A stretch of DNA of 33,601 nucleotides from an uncultured Lachnospiraceae bacterium (GTDB lineage Bacteria; Bacillota; Clostridia; Lachnospirales; Lachnospiraceae). Where the stretch lies: NCBI GenBank assembly GCA_900317755.1, contig ONHZ01000001.1, positions 1 through 33,601 of the forward strand, written 5' to 3'. Both the position numbers and the translations under genes were made by a program. The notes beneath the pieces were generated by a model that was not told the origin of the DNA, ran no database searches, and was given only the letters and a program-made list of their open reading frames with translations. The first letter of the stretch is position 1. Every line of letters starts with the position of its first letter. Of the stretch, positions 1-8,148 are shown piece by piece.

Positions 1-73
1 CTCATTATTGATAGTTAGCATCATCGCTTACATTTTTTCTATTCGTCATTGGATGAATAGACTAACAACAAGG

Positions 74-96
74 TAATAAGCTACTACCGCTTATTA
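74..96 (+). promoter_or_regulatory. 5' leader hairpin upstream of the precursor peptide gene
   Basis: TAATAAGC at 74-81 pairs perfectly with GCTTATTA at 89-96 around a 7-base loop. It sits just before the ribosome binding site of the small peptide gene. It could stabilise the leader mRNA or bind a regulator; nothing in the sequence decides which. I could not call a convincing sigma-A promoter in the 124 bases upstream of the peptide, so the true promoter may lie left of the window. Confidence 0.4.
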
Positions 97-124
97 TAAA
101 TCTTAAGAAAGGAGGAATACGCTT

Positions 125-214
125 ATGCTTAAACAGCTCAATGCTGACCAGCTGATTGAAGAGAATTGGCCATGCCTTTTCTGTGACGATTGGTCTCACG
201 ATTTCATTCATTAA
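125..214 (+). CDS. Putative RiPP precursor peptide, 29 residues, two cysteines
   Basis: A very short gene starts at an ATG placed 9 bases after a near-ideal ribosome site (AAAGGAGG, 108-115). The product begins MLKQLNADQLIEEN, a leader-like amphipathic stretch. It ends in a core-like segment with N14-W15-P16-C17, then L18-F19-C20, then D21-D22-W23-S24-H25-D26-F27. Tiny Cys- and aromatic-rich peptides directly before a radical SAM/SPASM gene are the usual layout of radical-SAM RiPP loci, where the enzyme installs thioether or carbon crosslinks in the core. The N-x-x-C spacing resembles substrates of some Asn-Cys thioether-forming enzymes, but that is only a motif match. There is no GG or other obvious leader-cleavage site. 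It has no exact family match that I recognise. The strong ribosome site and position support a real gene; the function is inferred. Confidence 0.7.
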   Translation: MLKQLNADQLIEENWPCLFCDDWSHDFIH

Positions 215-237
215 TTGAGTGAATTGAGTGAAAGGGT

Positions 238-278
238 AAAATCCATCTGATTGACTAACCGGATATCAGATGGATTTT
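238..278 (+). terminator. Perfect 14-bp hairpin between precursor and maturase (attenuator-like)
   Basis: AAAATCCATCTGAT (238-251) is exactly complementary to ATCAGATGGATTTT (265-278), with a 13-base loop. The stem closes with an A4/T4 pair, as in bidirectional intrinsic terminators. The maturase ribosome site (AAAAGGAAAA) and ATG follow within 17 bases. Such a partial terminator after a precursor gene is common in RiPP operons and would give much more peptide mRNA than enzyme mRNA. It may also stabilise the 3' end of the short peptide transcript. Confidence 0.65.
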
Positions 279-294
279 CTAAAAGGAAAATACA

Positions 295-1618
295 ATGAAT
301 ACTGAAAAATTAGAATTTAATCCTTATAAAATCCTTGAAGTAAAAGGTCGAAAATATCTTTACATGATAGAGAATAGTGGTATTTTTGAAATTGATCCAA
401 ATCTTGATTTTTTTCTCAGTATGGACAATGCTGAGAATATACCCTGTACTTCTGATTCCGTCAGTTTATCGGTCAAAGAACAAGCTCAATTTATCAAGGA
501 TATGAAAGCTGCAGATATTGTTAAGAGCAATGATTCTACAAGAAGTATAAATCCAGTAGAAGATTCATCCGATATCAATCTAAATGGTATTACCCTCATG
601 GTTTCCCAAATGTGCAATCTAAGATGTCGCTATTGTTACGGTGAAGCCGGAGAATTTAATCATACCCCTGGACGAATGTCAAAGACTATTGGTTTGGCTG
701 CTGTTGATTTTCTTCTCAAGAACTCAAATTCATCCAGTGTTCTTATTTCGTTTATGGGTGGTGAACCGCTCCTTAATTTGGATCTAATCAAATCTATTGT
801 ATCATACTGTAAAAGTAAAACAGACCGAAAATTTTTTTTTTTCTGTGACAACAAATGGAACGCTGTTGAACCCGGAGACATCGCGGTTCTTATTGGATAA
901 TCATATCTCGACACAAATTAGTATTGATGGAGATCGAAATAGTCATGATATGATGCGCTATTTTCCGAATGGGGAAGGCAGTTATGACGTATTATTGAAA
1001 AACACTTCTTATTTACGAAATATAAAATATCTCACTGCTAGAGCTACTCTTTCACCAGGCAACCTAGATTACATAAAAGTATTCGATCATTTATATTCAA
1101 TGGGTTTTGTCGACATTCCCATTTCTCCAGCAAGAAACTTACTTAAATCAGATACAGATATCAAACTTGAATATATGCATTTTCAAAAATATGTCGATTA
1201 CTTTTGTAAATGCGTAAAAAATAATGAGATTGATAAGGCTCAAAAAATGACCGATATATATTTAGCATTCCGTAAACTTCAAATGACTGGAGTACGCAAG
1301 CGTGGATGTGGTGCCTTTAGAAATTCTGTTGCTATTAATATTGATGGCAAAATATATCCATGCCATAGATTTGTTGGTATAGAGAAATTTTGCACTGGAA
1401 GCATCACCGGCAATTATAAATTAAAGGCAAAATCAACAACAGAAAATTCAAAATGCAAATCATGCTGGATAAAAAATTTATGTCTAGGTGGCTGTGCATA
1501 TGAAAACTTTATGTCTACAGCTAATATAAATGAACCTAGCGATGAATTTTGCAATCACATGCATTATATGTATCATAAACTTCTAGAGTTATATATTGAA
1601 ATAAAGATGAGAATATAA
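295..1618 (+). pseudogene. Radical SAM/SPASM peptide maturase, frameshifted in a T11 tract
   Basis: The gene would encode a peptide-modifying radical SAM enzyme of about 440 residues acting on the small peptide just upstream. Residues 1-85 form a lead-in domain that may bind the leader. The 4Fe-4S site CxxxCxxC is C107, C111 and C114 in CNLRCRYCYG, followed by GGEP. In the corrected frame TTNGT follows near residue 185. A SPASM region carries C338, C356, C366, C387, C390, C396, C400 and C419, including the canonical C-x2-C-x5-C-x3-C. The frame from ATG 295 runs to a stop at 898-900, while the rest is encoded in the next frame. They meet in a run of eleven T at 832-842; removing one T joins RKFFF to SVTTNGT perfectly. 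It is therefore a recent inactivating mutation, a phase-variable or transcriptional-slippage site, or a sequencing error. All catalytic motifs on both sides are intact, which argues for recent or conditional loss. Confidence 0.8.
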
Positions 1619-1720
1619 TATTTTACCATGTCAAAAAGCATGATCATATATTTATATTTTTCTAAAGATAAGCATCAGAGTTTGAATTTTAAAGTGCAAA
1701 GTGGAAGCTACTATTTCAAT

Positions 1721-1945
1721 TCACATAAGAGATGACATTATGTCCTGAAGTTTTCTGATCTCAATTTCCGAGAAGCCATTTACTTCCTCCCATTTATATT
1801 CAGGAAGAATACATGTTGCTGACTGAAAAACTCCCTCTATTGGCTTTTCTATCTCAACACGTACATGCTCTTTTCCATCCTGAATATAACTTTCTGAATG
1901 CACTATTTCTGTATCATCTGGTAATGTCATAAATGGATATAGCAT
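1721..1945 (-). CDS. Small hypothetical protein, 74 residues
   Basis: An acidic 74-residue protein beginning MLYPFMTLPDDTEIVHSE, with no membrane segment or signal peptide. The start at 1945 is chosen because a strong ribosome site (AGAAAGGAG) lies 6 bases upstream; a longer reading frame from 1966 would translate that ribosome site itself. The central stretch DGKEHVRVEIEKP and the later LPEYKWEEVNGFSE suggest a small beta-rich fold. I recognise the general look of a widespread small uncharacterised bacterial family but cannot assign a function. It has its own extended -10 promoter immediately upstream, so it need not be cotranscribed with the ABC exporter gene 68 bases away on the same strand. 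Confidence 0.75.
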   Translation of the reverse strand: MLYPFMTLPDDTEIVHSESYIQDGKEHVRVEIEKPIEGVFQSATCILPEYKWEEVNGFSEIEIRKLQDIMSSLM

Positions 1946-1971
1946 AATGTGCTCCTTTCTAAACAATAATT

Positions 1972-1977
1972 ATTATA
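1972..1977 (-). promoter_or_regulatory. Extended -10 promoter element for the 74-residue protein
   Basis: On the minus strand TGATATAAT gives a perfect TATAAT with the extended TGn element. The RNA would start near 1965, about 20 bases before the ATG. No good -35 is visible, which fits an extended -10 promoter. Confidence 0.5.
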
Positions 1978-2012
1978 TCATATAATATCGCTGGTTTCTT
2001 TCATTAAAATTT

Positions 2013-4502
2013 CTAGATTTCCACAATCCTGTCGAAATCAAGCGCAGCAGAAAGTCTATGGGAAATAGAGATAACGGTACGGTTCTTCGCAGCTTTTTCA
2101 ATTGCAGCCATAATCATGCTCTCTGTATTCGTGTCGAGATTTGCCGTAATTTCGTCAAGAAGAAGAATCTTTGGATTCGAGGCAACGGCACGGGCAATGC
2201 CAAGAAGGCTTCTCTCACCCATTGAAAATGTGACATCCTTGAATGGCGTGTCAAGACCATATGGAAGTTCTGAAATCGTATTTGAAAGCCCTGCGATTGC
2301 AAGCGCATTTTCTATATCTTCGTCAGAAATATTTTTATCGCCAAGCGAAATCTGGTCACGCAGTGTTCCCTCGACTTCGGTGAAATCCTGCGTGACAGTG
2401 GTAATCAGCTTTCTTCGCGCGTTTGCTTTAATATCTGCTGCGTCTGCGCCGAAAATCTTAACTGATCCGCTCTGTGGTGAGTAAAGTCCATTCATCAGAT
2501 TAAAGATCGTAGACTTTCCTGCGCCGGTGCGGCCGACAAGTGTCACGTGCTCGCCTGGTTTTACATCCAGGGAAAAATCGTGAAGGATAATTTTCGACGG
2601 GTCATAACCGAAGGTAACATGTGAAAATGTGACCGCCAATTTTGTTTTCTTCATTTCTGAGGTAAATTCATCTGCTTGAGAGGATACTATTACTGTACCA
2701 TTTCCACCTGCTTCAGATTTTACTTTTTTCGCACCATTTTCATCTAATTCAGACTTTATATCATCAGATACATTTTCGTTTGCATCATAATTCAAAAACT
2801 CCCCGATTCTCCTGACACCTGCACCTGCGGCCTGGATGGTCTGGATTTCCATGCCGATATCTGAAAGCGGTTCAAAAATATTATTAACGTATGCCATGAA
2901 CGTAACTGCCGTGCCGACACCAATACCAAAAAGTGTAGCAAGTGCAGTCCCTGAAGCTGCCGAAGCCATCATGATTCCGATTGCGACTGCCGCCATCGTC
3001 TTTATGATTGGCGAATATAATGAGTCATAAATATTAATCCGGTCAGTCGCCTCGAAACTGTCACGGATGAATCTGTCATATCGCCTCTCCATGAAATTTT
3101 CCGCATGAAGATTCCTTATCATCCTGCCGTTTTCGATGGTCTCCGGCAGGGTGCTGTTTACCTTGCCAACCGCTCTTCTATTTTCCATCTGAGCCGAAAG
3201 GCTTCTCTTCTGGAAGAATCTCGTAAGCAGGAAAAGAAGCGGCTCGTCCTTCTCTTTTAGAATCGTGACATTGTCAAATGAAAGGGTAAAATCATTCACA
3301 AATGCAGAATCTTTTTGTGCATTTAATTGTGCGCCTGCTCCCGTTAATTTTTCTGTCGTTCCTATATTATCCGAATTTCCGTCTTTTTCACTCTCCGCCT
3401 CCTTCATGATCGGCTCGATTCTCTTCCATGAGACCTCAGCCTTCTGAACGGCATTAAATAAATTTGCAGCATGCGAAGATTTCTTTGCGAGCTTGGAAAA
3501 GCAGGAGAAAAATGCTGTGAACGCAGCAATGTCCCAGGCGGTCCAGCCTGTGCCAAGCACATTCTTTCCACCGAAAATCAGAATCGGAATGACGCCAAGC
3601 ATTGAAATCACAAGATAGATTGGCTGAAGCGAGCTCTGGAAAATATTCGCACGGACCGACTTCTTCTCATAGTCTGAAAGTCTTTCCTCGTATTTTTCTT
3701 CATGCACTTTCTCCACACCATAAATTCTGTAGGTCAACGCATTTGAAATACGATCCAGTGTCGAGGTATTAAGCTTTCCAGCACTCTCCTTCTGTTCAGC
3801 TGATGCAGATGTCACGGGCTTTTTCAGCCTGTCAGCGATGAAATATGCAATGGGAGAAAATAATACAGAAATGATAGTAAGCCGCCAATCGTAATAGATC
3901 AGCATTGCTAGATATGCAATCATGACGACGCCCGTGTCAAAAATCTCGGTAATGAATTTTCTCAACCCCTCAGCACAGGCATCGACATCCTCGATAGCCT
4001 TGGTCATGAGCGTGCCTACATCCACACCAGACGATTCAGCTTCACCCTTATCAGATTTCTCTACGGAATCTTTTTCTCCTTTGGAACCATCTGTATCAGC
4101 AACAAACTCCACCTCTTTCTGCGAATTTCTCCCTGAATCAGAACTCTGATTGGAATCCGCACGCAGCATACTGCGATAGATCACATGCCGCATATTAAGC
4201 GAAGTATTATTTGAAAAATGGCGCACAAAAAATCGCTTTACGGCACGCATAGCCTGCACGAAAGCGATGGAAATGACATAGATAAGCGCAAGGAACGCCA
4301 TGTCCCTGAATGTTGATTTTTCTTTATAAATATCAAAGAGGCACTTGGCCATCTGGCCTTCAAAATAAGGTCCCAGAATCATCCCGACATTATATAGGAC
4401 ACCTGAAATCGAAACAATGATCAGATCCTTTTTTTCTAGCGCAAGGTAGGACGATATTTTTGCAGGATGCTTTACATTCTTAAAACCACTATTATTTTCC
4501 AT
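2013..4502 (-). CDS. Chimeric ABC exporter (fused half-transporters, one nucleotide-binding domain lost)
   Basis: An 829-residue membrane ABC transporter of the type IV exporter fold. Residues 20-360 look like a first transmembrane domain, interrupted at 114-160 by a Ser/Glu/Lys-rich insert. Residues 400-420 (FTLSFDNVTILKEKDEPLL) look like the first strands of a nucleotide-binding domain, but then the sequence jumps at about 422 (near base 3240) to the TM3-TM6 half of a second transmembrane domain. A second linker (575-620) leads to a complete ATPase: Walker A GRTGAGKS 657-664, Q-loop TQD, Walker B ILLLDE, H-loop SHR. The ABC signature is FSMGE rather than LSGGQ. A simple reading is in-frame deletion between two adjacent half-transporter genes. 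The ribosome site AAAGG precedes ATG 4502. It follows the membrane-protein gene by 42 bases. It may export a polysaccharide intermediate or peptide, or be non-functional. Confidence 0.8.
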   Translation of the reverse strand: MENNSGFKNVKHPAKISSYLALEKKDLIIVSISGVLYNVGMILGPYFEGQMAKCLFDIYKEKSTFRDMAFLALIYVISIAFVQAMRAVKRFFVRHFSNNTSLNMRHVIYRSMLRADSNQSSDSGRNSQKEVEFVADTDGSKGEKDSVEKSDKGEAESSGVDVGTLMTKAIEDVDACAEGLRKFITEIFDTGVVMIAYLAMLIYYDWRLTIISVLFSPIAYFIADRLKKPVTSASAEQKESAGKLNTSTLDRISNALTYRIYGVEKVHEEKYEERLSDYEKKSVRANIFQSSLQPIYLVISMLGVIPILIFGGKNVLGTGWTAWDIAAFTAFFSCFSKLAKKSSHAANLFNAVQKAEVSWKRIEPIMKEAESEKDGNSDNIGTTEKLTGAGAQLNAQKDSAFVNDFTLSFDNVTILKEKDEPLLFLLTRFFQKRSLSAQMENRRAVGKVNSTLPETIENGRMIRNLHAENFMERRYDRFIRDSFEATDRINIYDSLYSPIIKTMAAVAIGIMMASAASGTALATLFGIGVGTAVTFMAYVNNIFEPLSDIGMEIQTIQAAGAGVRRIGEFLNYDANENVSDDIKSELDENGAKKVKSEAGGNGTVIVSSQADEFTSEMKKTKLAVTFSHVTFGYDPSKIILHDFSLDVKPGEHVTLVGRTGAGKSTIFNLMNGLYSPQSGSVKIFGADAADIKANARRKLITTVTQDFTEVEGTLRDQISLGDKNISDEDIENALAIAGLSNTISELPYGLDTPFKDVTFSMGERSLLGIARAVASNPKILLLDEITANLDTNTESMIMAAIEKAAKNRTVISISHRLSAALDFDRIVEI

Positions 4503-4544
4503 GACAGCCTTTAACCGAAGATCAAAAACTAATCCAATGCAACA

Positions 4545-5858
4545 TTATTCTTTACTTTCAACTTTACGCTTATCAGAAGTATTTCCCTTTTCCCAGTCAT
4601 CTATTGAGAAGCACAAAAACAATGCAGACATTATGGCAAATACTGTCACTGCCAAATCACGATGTGTCATATAGGCATGAATATACGAATGATTTCGCAT
4701 TACTCCATACCAGATAAATGGAAGAATTCCAACAATGGCAATGGCGATAATATTCTTATCAAATGATAGTTTCACTTTTTTACTTAATGCAAAAGCTAAT
4801 GTCATTATTATTACTAATATAAGGAATATCTTCAACGGCATACCTGAGATAAAATTGAAATTTCTTCCGATTGACTCAAAGACTGTTACATCTTTTCCGT
4901 ATGCATCTGAGATGGTACGAGTTCTTATCTGCTGCAACCCATTATTAATAATATCGTCTCCTGTTATCAGTCCTCCAATAACCCACTTGGAAAACCACAT
5001 TAATGCATAGGATGACAGCCAGCATACAAAACTAATAATTACACATTTTAGTTCTGACCACAAATCTTCATTCAGCAGGAATAATATCATTATGAGTGGT
5101 ATGCCAAATGCGACCAATGGATAGGTAAAGAAGTCAAAAAATGCTATGGCAATTCCATTTAAAACAAAAATTTTATAATAATTTTTTCTAAGCTGCTTCT
5201 TATCAAGATATGTTATTACCAAAACTGATAAGAGAGTAATATAATAAATACTTGAGTACTGCATACAGAGAGCTGTTGAAACAGGATTGATAAATAATAT
5301 CGCAAACAAAAATGGCAAAACCAACTTTTTATCACAAAACGTGTACAGTCTAATAACAACAAAAATTAATAACAAAAACTGAAGAGCCATATTCAGCATT
5401 CTGATTTCCTGCAGATCCATGAATTCTAATAGGGGCTTCAGCCATAATAAATAGCCATGCCAGTACCTTCCGTATGCACATAATGCTGGCTCATACGTCT
5501 TATCATCATTGATATACATCATCACATTTTCAAAGAAATCGATGTCGCCACTATACATCACATAGTAATTCTGCATTGCATTATTTATTCTCGATGAGGT
5601 GCCATCATACATGGCAATATTCATCATAAAGGCATCAGTAGAATTGTCTAATTTCGTGTTTTCATAAACCGGTGCCCAATAATAGTAATTCGTCTCCTTC
5701 TGAAAAATCGGATATGAGTCAGCACAGTGTTTTTGTATTTCCTTTAATGGCAAAAAGTATATCGCTATCATTAAGACTGTCCCAACAGCAGCAGAAACAG
5801 CAACAGCAATAATAATAAATAATGGAATTCTAAGATACTTTTTTCGCTTGTTTTTCAT
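4545..5858 (-). CDS. Polytopic membrane protein, possible GT-C-like glycosyltransferase
   Basis: A 437-residue protein with an N-terminal anchor (about 10-34), a polar extracytoplasmic stretch rich in Tyr and Asn (35-150), and about eight further hydrophobic segments. It ends in a short charged cytoplasmic tail. I recognise no catalytic motif with certainty. The layout of a large first loop followed by many helices resembles GT-C membrane glycosyltransferases, which use polyprenyl-phosphate sugars outside the membrane. The neighbouring polyprenyl-phosphate glycosyltransferase gene (8114-9061) would supply such a donor. The start at 5858 has a GGGGA ribosome site 7 to 8 bases upstream and overlaps the end of the preceding gene by 29 bases, so the two are probably translationally coupled. 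Function is inferred from context only. Confidence 0.75.
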   Translation of the reverse strand: MKNKRKKYLRIPLFIIIAVAVSAAVGTVLMIAIYFLPLKEIQKHCADSYPIFQKETNYYYWAPVYENTKLDNSTDAFMMNIAMYDGTSSRINNAMQNYYVMYSGDIDFFENVMMYINDDKTYEPALCAYGRYWHGYLLWLKPLLEFMDLQEIRMLNMALQFLLLIFVVIRLYTFCDKKLVLPFLFAILFINPVSTALCMQYSSIYYITLLSVLVITYLDKKQLRKNYYKIFVLNGIAIAFFDFFTYPLVAFGIPLIMILFLLNEDLWSELKCVIISFVCWLSSYALMWFSKWVIGGLITGDDIINNGLQQIRTRTISDAYGKDVTVFESIGRNFNFISGMPLKIFLILVIIMTLAFALSKKVKLSFDKNIIAIAIVGILPFIWYGVMRNHSYIHAYMTHRDLAVTVFAIMSALFLCFSIDDWEKGNTSDKRKVESKE

Positions 5859-8148
5859 AACGATGTCCCCGTTTTACAATTCTTGTTAATAGCCCAGACA
5901 ATACAAACAATATTGAAAATACAGAAATAATGAATGTAACATTCCAGATAACTGGAGGCCTGTATTCTACCGTAATTTTTCCATGATAACGTGAAGGAAC
6001 TCTTATGGATACAAGATTATTTTCCCCATTGATTATTTTTAACACATTACCATCTTTATCGGCCGCCCGATAATATTTGTAATTAATAAGCGGCATGATC
6101 ACATTACCATTCTTTTCTCCAGTCTTGCAGGAAAATTCTATATGCTTATCTTTTCTATGGATATTACTTATATCAAAAACATTATCTCCAACTATTTCCC
6201 CATCAAATGCATTGACATCAGTATTTCCATATTTATCAGACGTGCGGAGGTATTCTCCATTTTTTATTTCGAACACATCAATATCATAAGTATCATAAAA
6301 TCTATCTTCAACTGCATATTCGTCATACTGGCTGGCAAAATAACAAGTATATAGAACTGTAATAATAGCAAATATCACCAACGCACTATGCTTTTTTATC
6401 TTTACAAGTTCTTCAAAGTATTCATTCTCTATCACAAAGCCTGCCAATACTGTTAACACTGGTATTGATACAGAAACTATTCTCCAGGGAAACTGCATAG
6501 CTGAAAGGAAATTGAAAAATCCATAATGATAAGAAAGATGGTTCCATGGAAAAAGATCTGTTGCAAAAAATAATATTATTACAGAGAGAATCGACAGGCA
6601 TTTTATTTCATAAGCTGCCTTCTTTTTGAAAATAAGTATAATGGCTAATATCAAGCCAAACATCAATATTATTCCTGGTGAATAAATACCTTTAAAATTA
6701 CTTATTGGATTCTTAAAAAATGTAAAATATTCAGCAGTATTCACTCCATAATCCTGAATTTGGTTAGGTATGTCGCTATTTAAGAAATATTTTCCCTTAA
6801 TTTCCTGATCCTGATAGTCAAGAAATGGAACAAGAAATCCCATACTAAATATTAATGAAAAGCCGGCTGAAAAAGCAAATGACCGAAGTGAATTCAGCCT
6901 AAATGTCTTTTTGCCAAATATCAAAACGGTTATTATAAGGAAAAATAGTGCTATCTCAGCAGATAATACATGAGTAATTATTATTCCGGACATACCAGAA
7001 GCAAGTGGCAGAGAATAGAGAATATTCTTCTTAACTTTTTTGTTTTCATTTGAATATATCAGAAAAAGACCTAATACAATAAGCGGATAGAATATAAATA
7101 CAGTATATTCTCCCACTGCCGCTCTATGATAAATATCATACAGACGATATGGTGCAACCGTGTATAAAAGTGCCAGCAAAAGTCCTATATCCGAATTATT
7201 ATAGATTTTTTTGAAACATAAATATGAAATTAATACTGTAATAAAGTTTACAGAGAAGACATATACTTTATATGTCTGATATATGCTCAGACCGAGTAGA
7301 CGAAGTAACGCAGGAAAATAGAGTGTAGCATCCCCATAATAAATAGACGATGGATACCCATACCCACAAAACCAGCTTGATGCAAGCCTTACTGGAAAAT
7401 CCCCTTTTCTTAAAGACGCTGTCAAGGCTTCAATTCTTGCAAGATGATATAAAAGATCCTGTCCTCCATTATTATTTAAACCTGCAATAAATAATGGAAG
7501 TGAAACAAAAAACGTAATAGCAAAAATCAGAATAGCTGATTTTCTTTTCTCTTTTGATGCAAAAATAATAAAAATAATAGTATCTGCGATCAGCAATATT
7601 GACAGGAAATACAGAAAGCCTCTCTTTAGTCCCAGGTCATTTACAGCAAGACTTACATTTTTTATTTCAAAATTTCCACTCCCATTGTATAAAAATCTGA
7701 TTTGAAAATTTTTCAGATTTTCAGTGGTATAAAATCGATATTTTTCTATCTTCTGATTCTTATATAAAACCGCCTTTTCTGCTTTAATAAAATGATCATT
7801 TCCATTATCAGCAAAGGGAAGAAAATACTGATCCTCCTCTGATGAATATTTTATCGTGAGCGTATAGCTGCCCTTTTTCAACGACATTTCGTTATGATAA
7901 AATATCGGTATTCCCTCATCAGGCATATCCAATCCTTCAACAAACGTCGAATCAATATGCCAATCCCCATCTTGAAAAGCAGCAATGCCTGATTCCCACT
8001 CCTCCATTTGAACAGGCACCGATTTTTTTAAGTTTTTTCCATAACATATCACACTCAATAAAAATACTGCTATAAGCAATATCTCAATGAATGCAAATGC
8101 TTTTATCCTGCTATTAGGATTTCCCCATTTTCTCCATCTTGTCCTCAT
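5830..8148 (-). CDS. Large membrane protein of the 6-pyruvoyl-tetrahydropterin-synthase-related type
   Basis: About 772 residues. A signal anchor (19-35) is followed by a 130-residue extracytoplasmic beta-like domain, roughly a dozen membrane helices, and a C-terminal extracytoplasmic domain closed by a last helix. The conserved-looking stretch GGQDLLYHLARIEAL (about 228-242) and nearby DFPVR and YGYPSSIYYG are typical of the so-called PTPS_related membrane family (PF10131), a misnomer for GT-C-like proteins found in polysaccharide loci. ATG 8148 is preferred over an upstream TTG at 8172 because GGAG lies ahead of it and the anchor then begins cleanly. It overlaps the upstream polyprenyl-phosphate glycosyltransferase gene by 35 bases. 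Together with that gene and the next membrane protein it could form a module that adds a side sugar to the glycan outside the membrane. Confidence 0.75.
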   Translation of the reverse strand: MRTRWRKWGNPNSRIKAFAFIEILLIAVFLLSVICYGKNLKKSVPVQMEEWESGIAAFQDGDWHIDSTFVEGLDMPDEGIPIFYHNEMSLKKGSYTLTIKYSSEEDQYFLPFADNGNDHFIKAEKAVLYKNQKIEKYRFYTTENLKNFQIRFLYNGSGNFEIKNVSLAVNDLGLKRGFLYFLSILLIADTIIFIIFASKEKRKSAILIFAITFFVSLPLFIAGLNNNGGQDLLYHLARIEALTASLRKGDFPVRLASSWFCGYGYPSSIYYGDATLYFPALLRLLGLSIYQTYKVYVFSVNFITVLISYLCFKKIYNNSDIGLLLALLYTVAPYRLYDIYHRAAVGEYTVFIFYPLIVLGLFLIYSNENKKVKKNILYSLPLASGMSGIIITHVLSAEIALFFLIITVLIFGKKTFRLNSLRSFAFSAGFSLIFSMGFLVPFLDYQDQEIKGKYFLNSDIPNQIQDYGVNTAEYFTFFKNPISNFKGIYSPGIILMFGLILAIILIFKKKAAYEIKCLSILSVIILFFATDLFPWNHLSYHYGFFNFLSAMQFPWRIVSVSIPVLTVLAGFVIENEYFEELVKIKKHSALVIFAIITVLYTCYFASQYDEYAVEDRFYDTYDIDVFEIKNGEYLRTSDKYGNTDVNAFDGEIVGDNVFDISNIHRKDKHIEFSCKTGEKNGNVIMPLINYKYYRAADKDGNVLKIINGENNLVSIRVPSRYHGKITVEYRPPVIWNVTFIISVFSILFVLSGLLTRIVKRGHRYEKQAKKVS

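Noticed and set aside
53-76. 7-codon frame before the precursor gene as a leader peptide
   Set aside because: No ribosome site and no repeated control codons; most likely chance.
125-214. Assigning the peptide to the Asn-Cys thioether (NxxC) RiPP class
   Set aside because: Only four residues agree; the enzyme and leader cannot be compared without a search, so I keep this as a possibility and not a call.
797-1618. Open frame starting at 797 as an independent gene
   Set aside because: Its first 15 codons are out-of-frame translation of the upstream maturase sequence and it has no ribosome site; it is the second half of the frameshifted enzyme.
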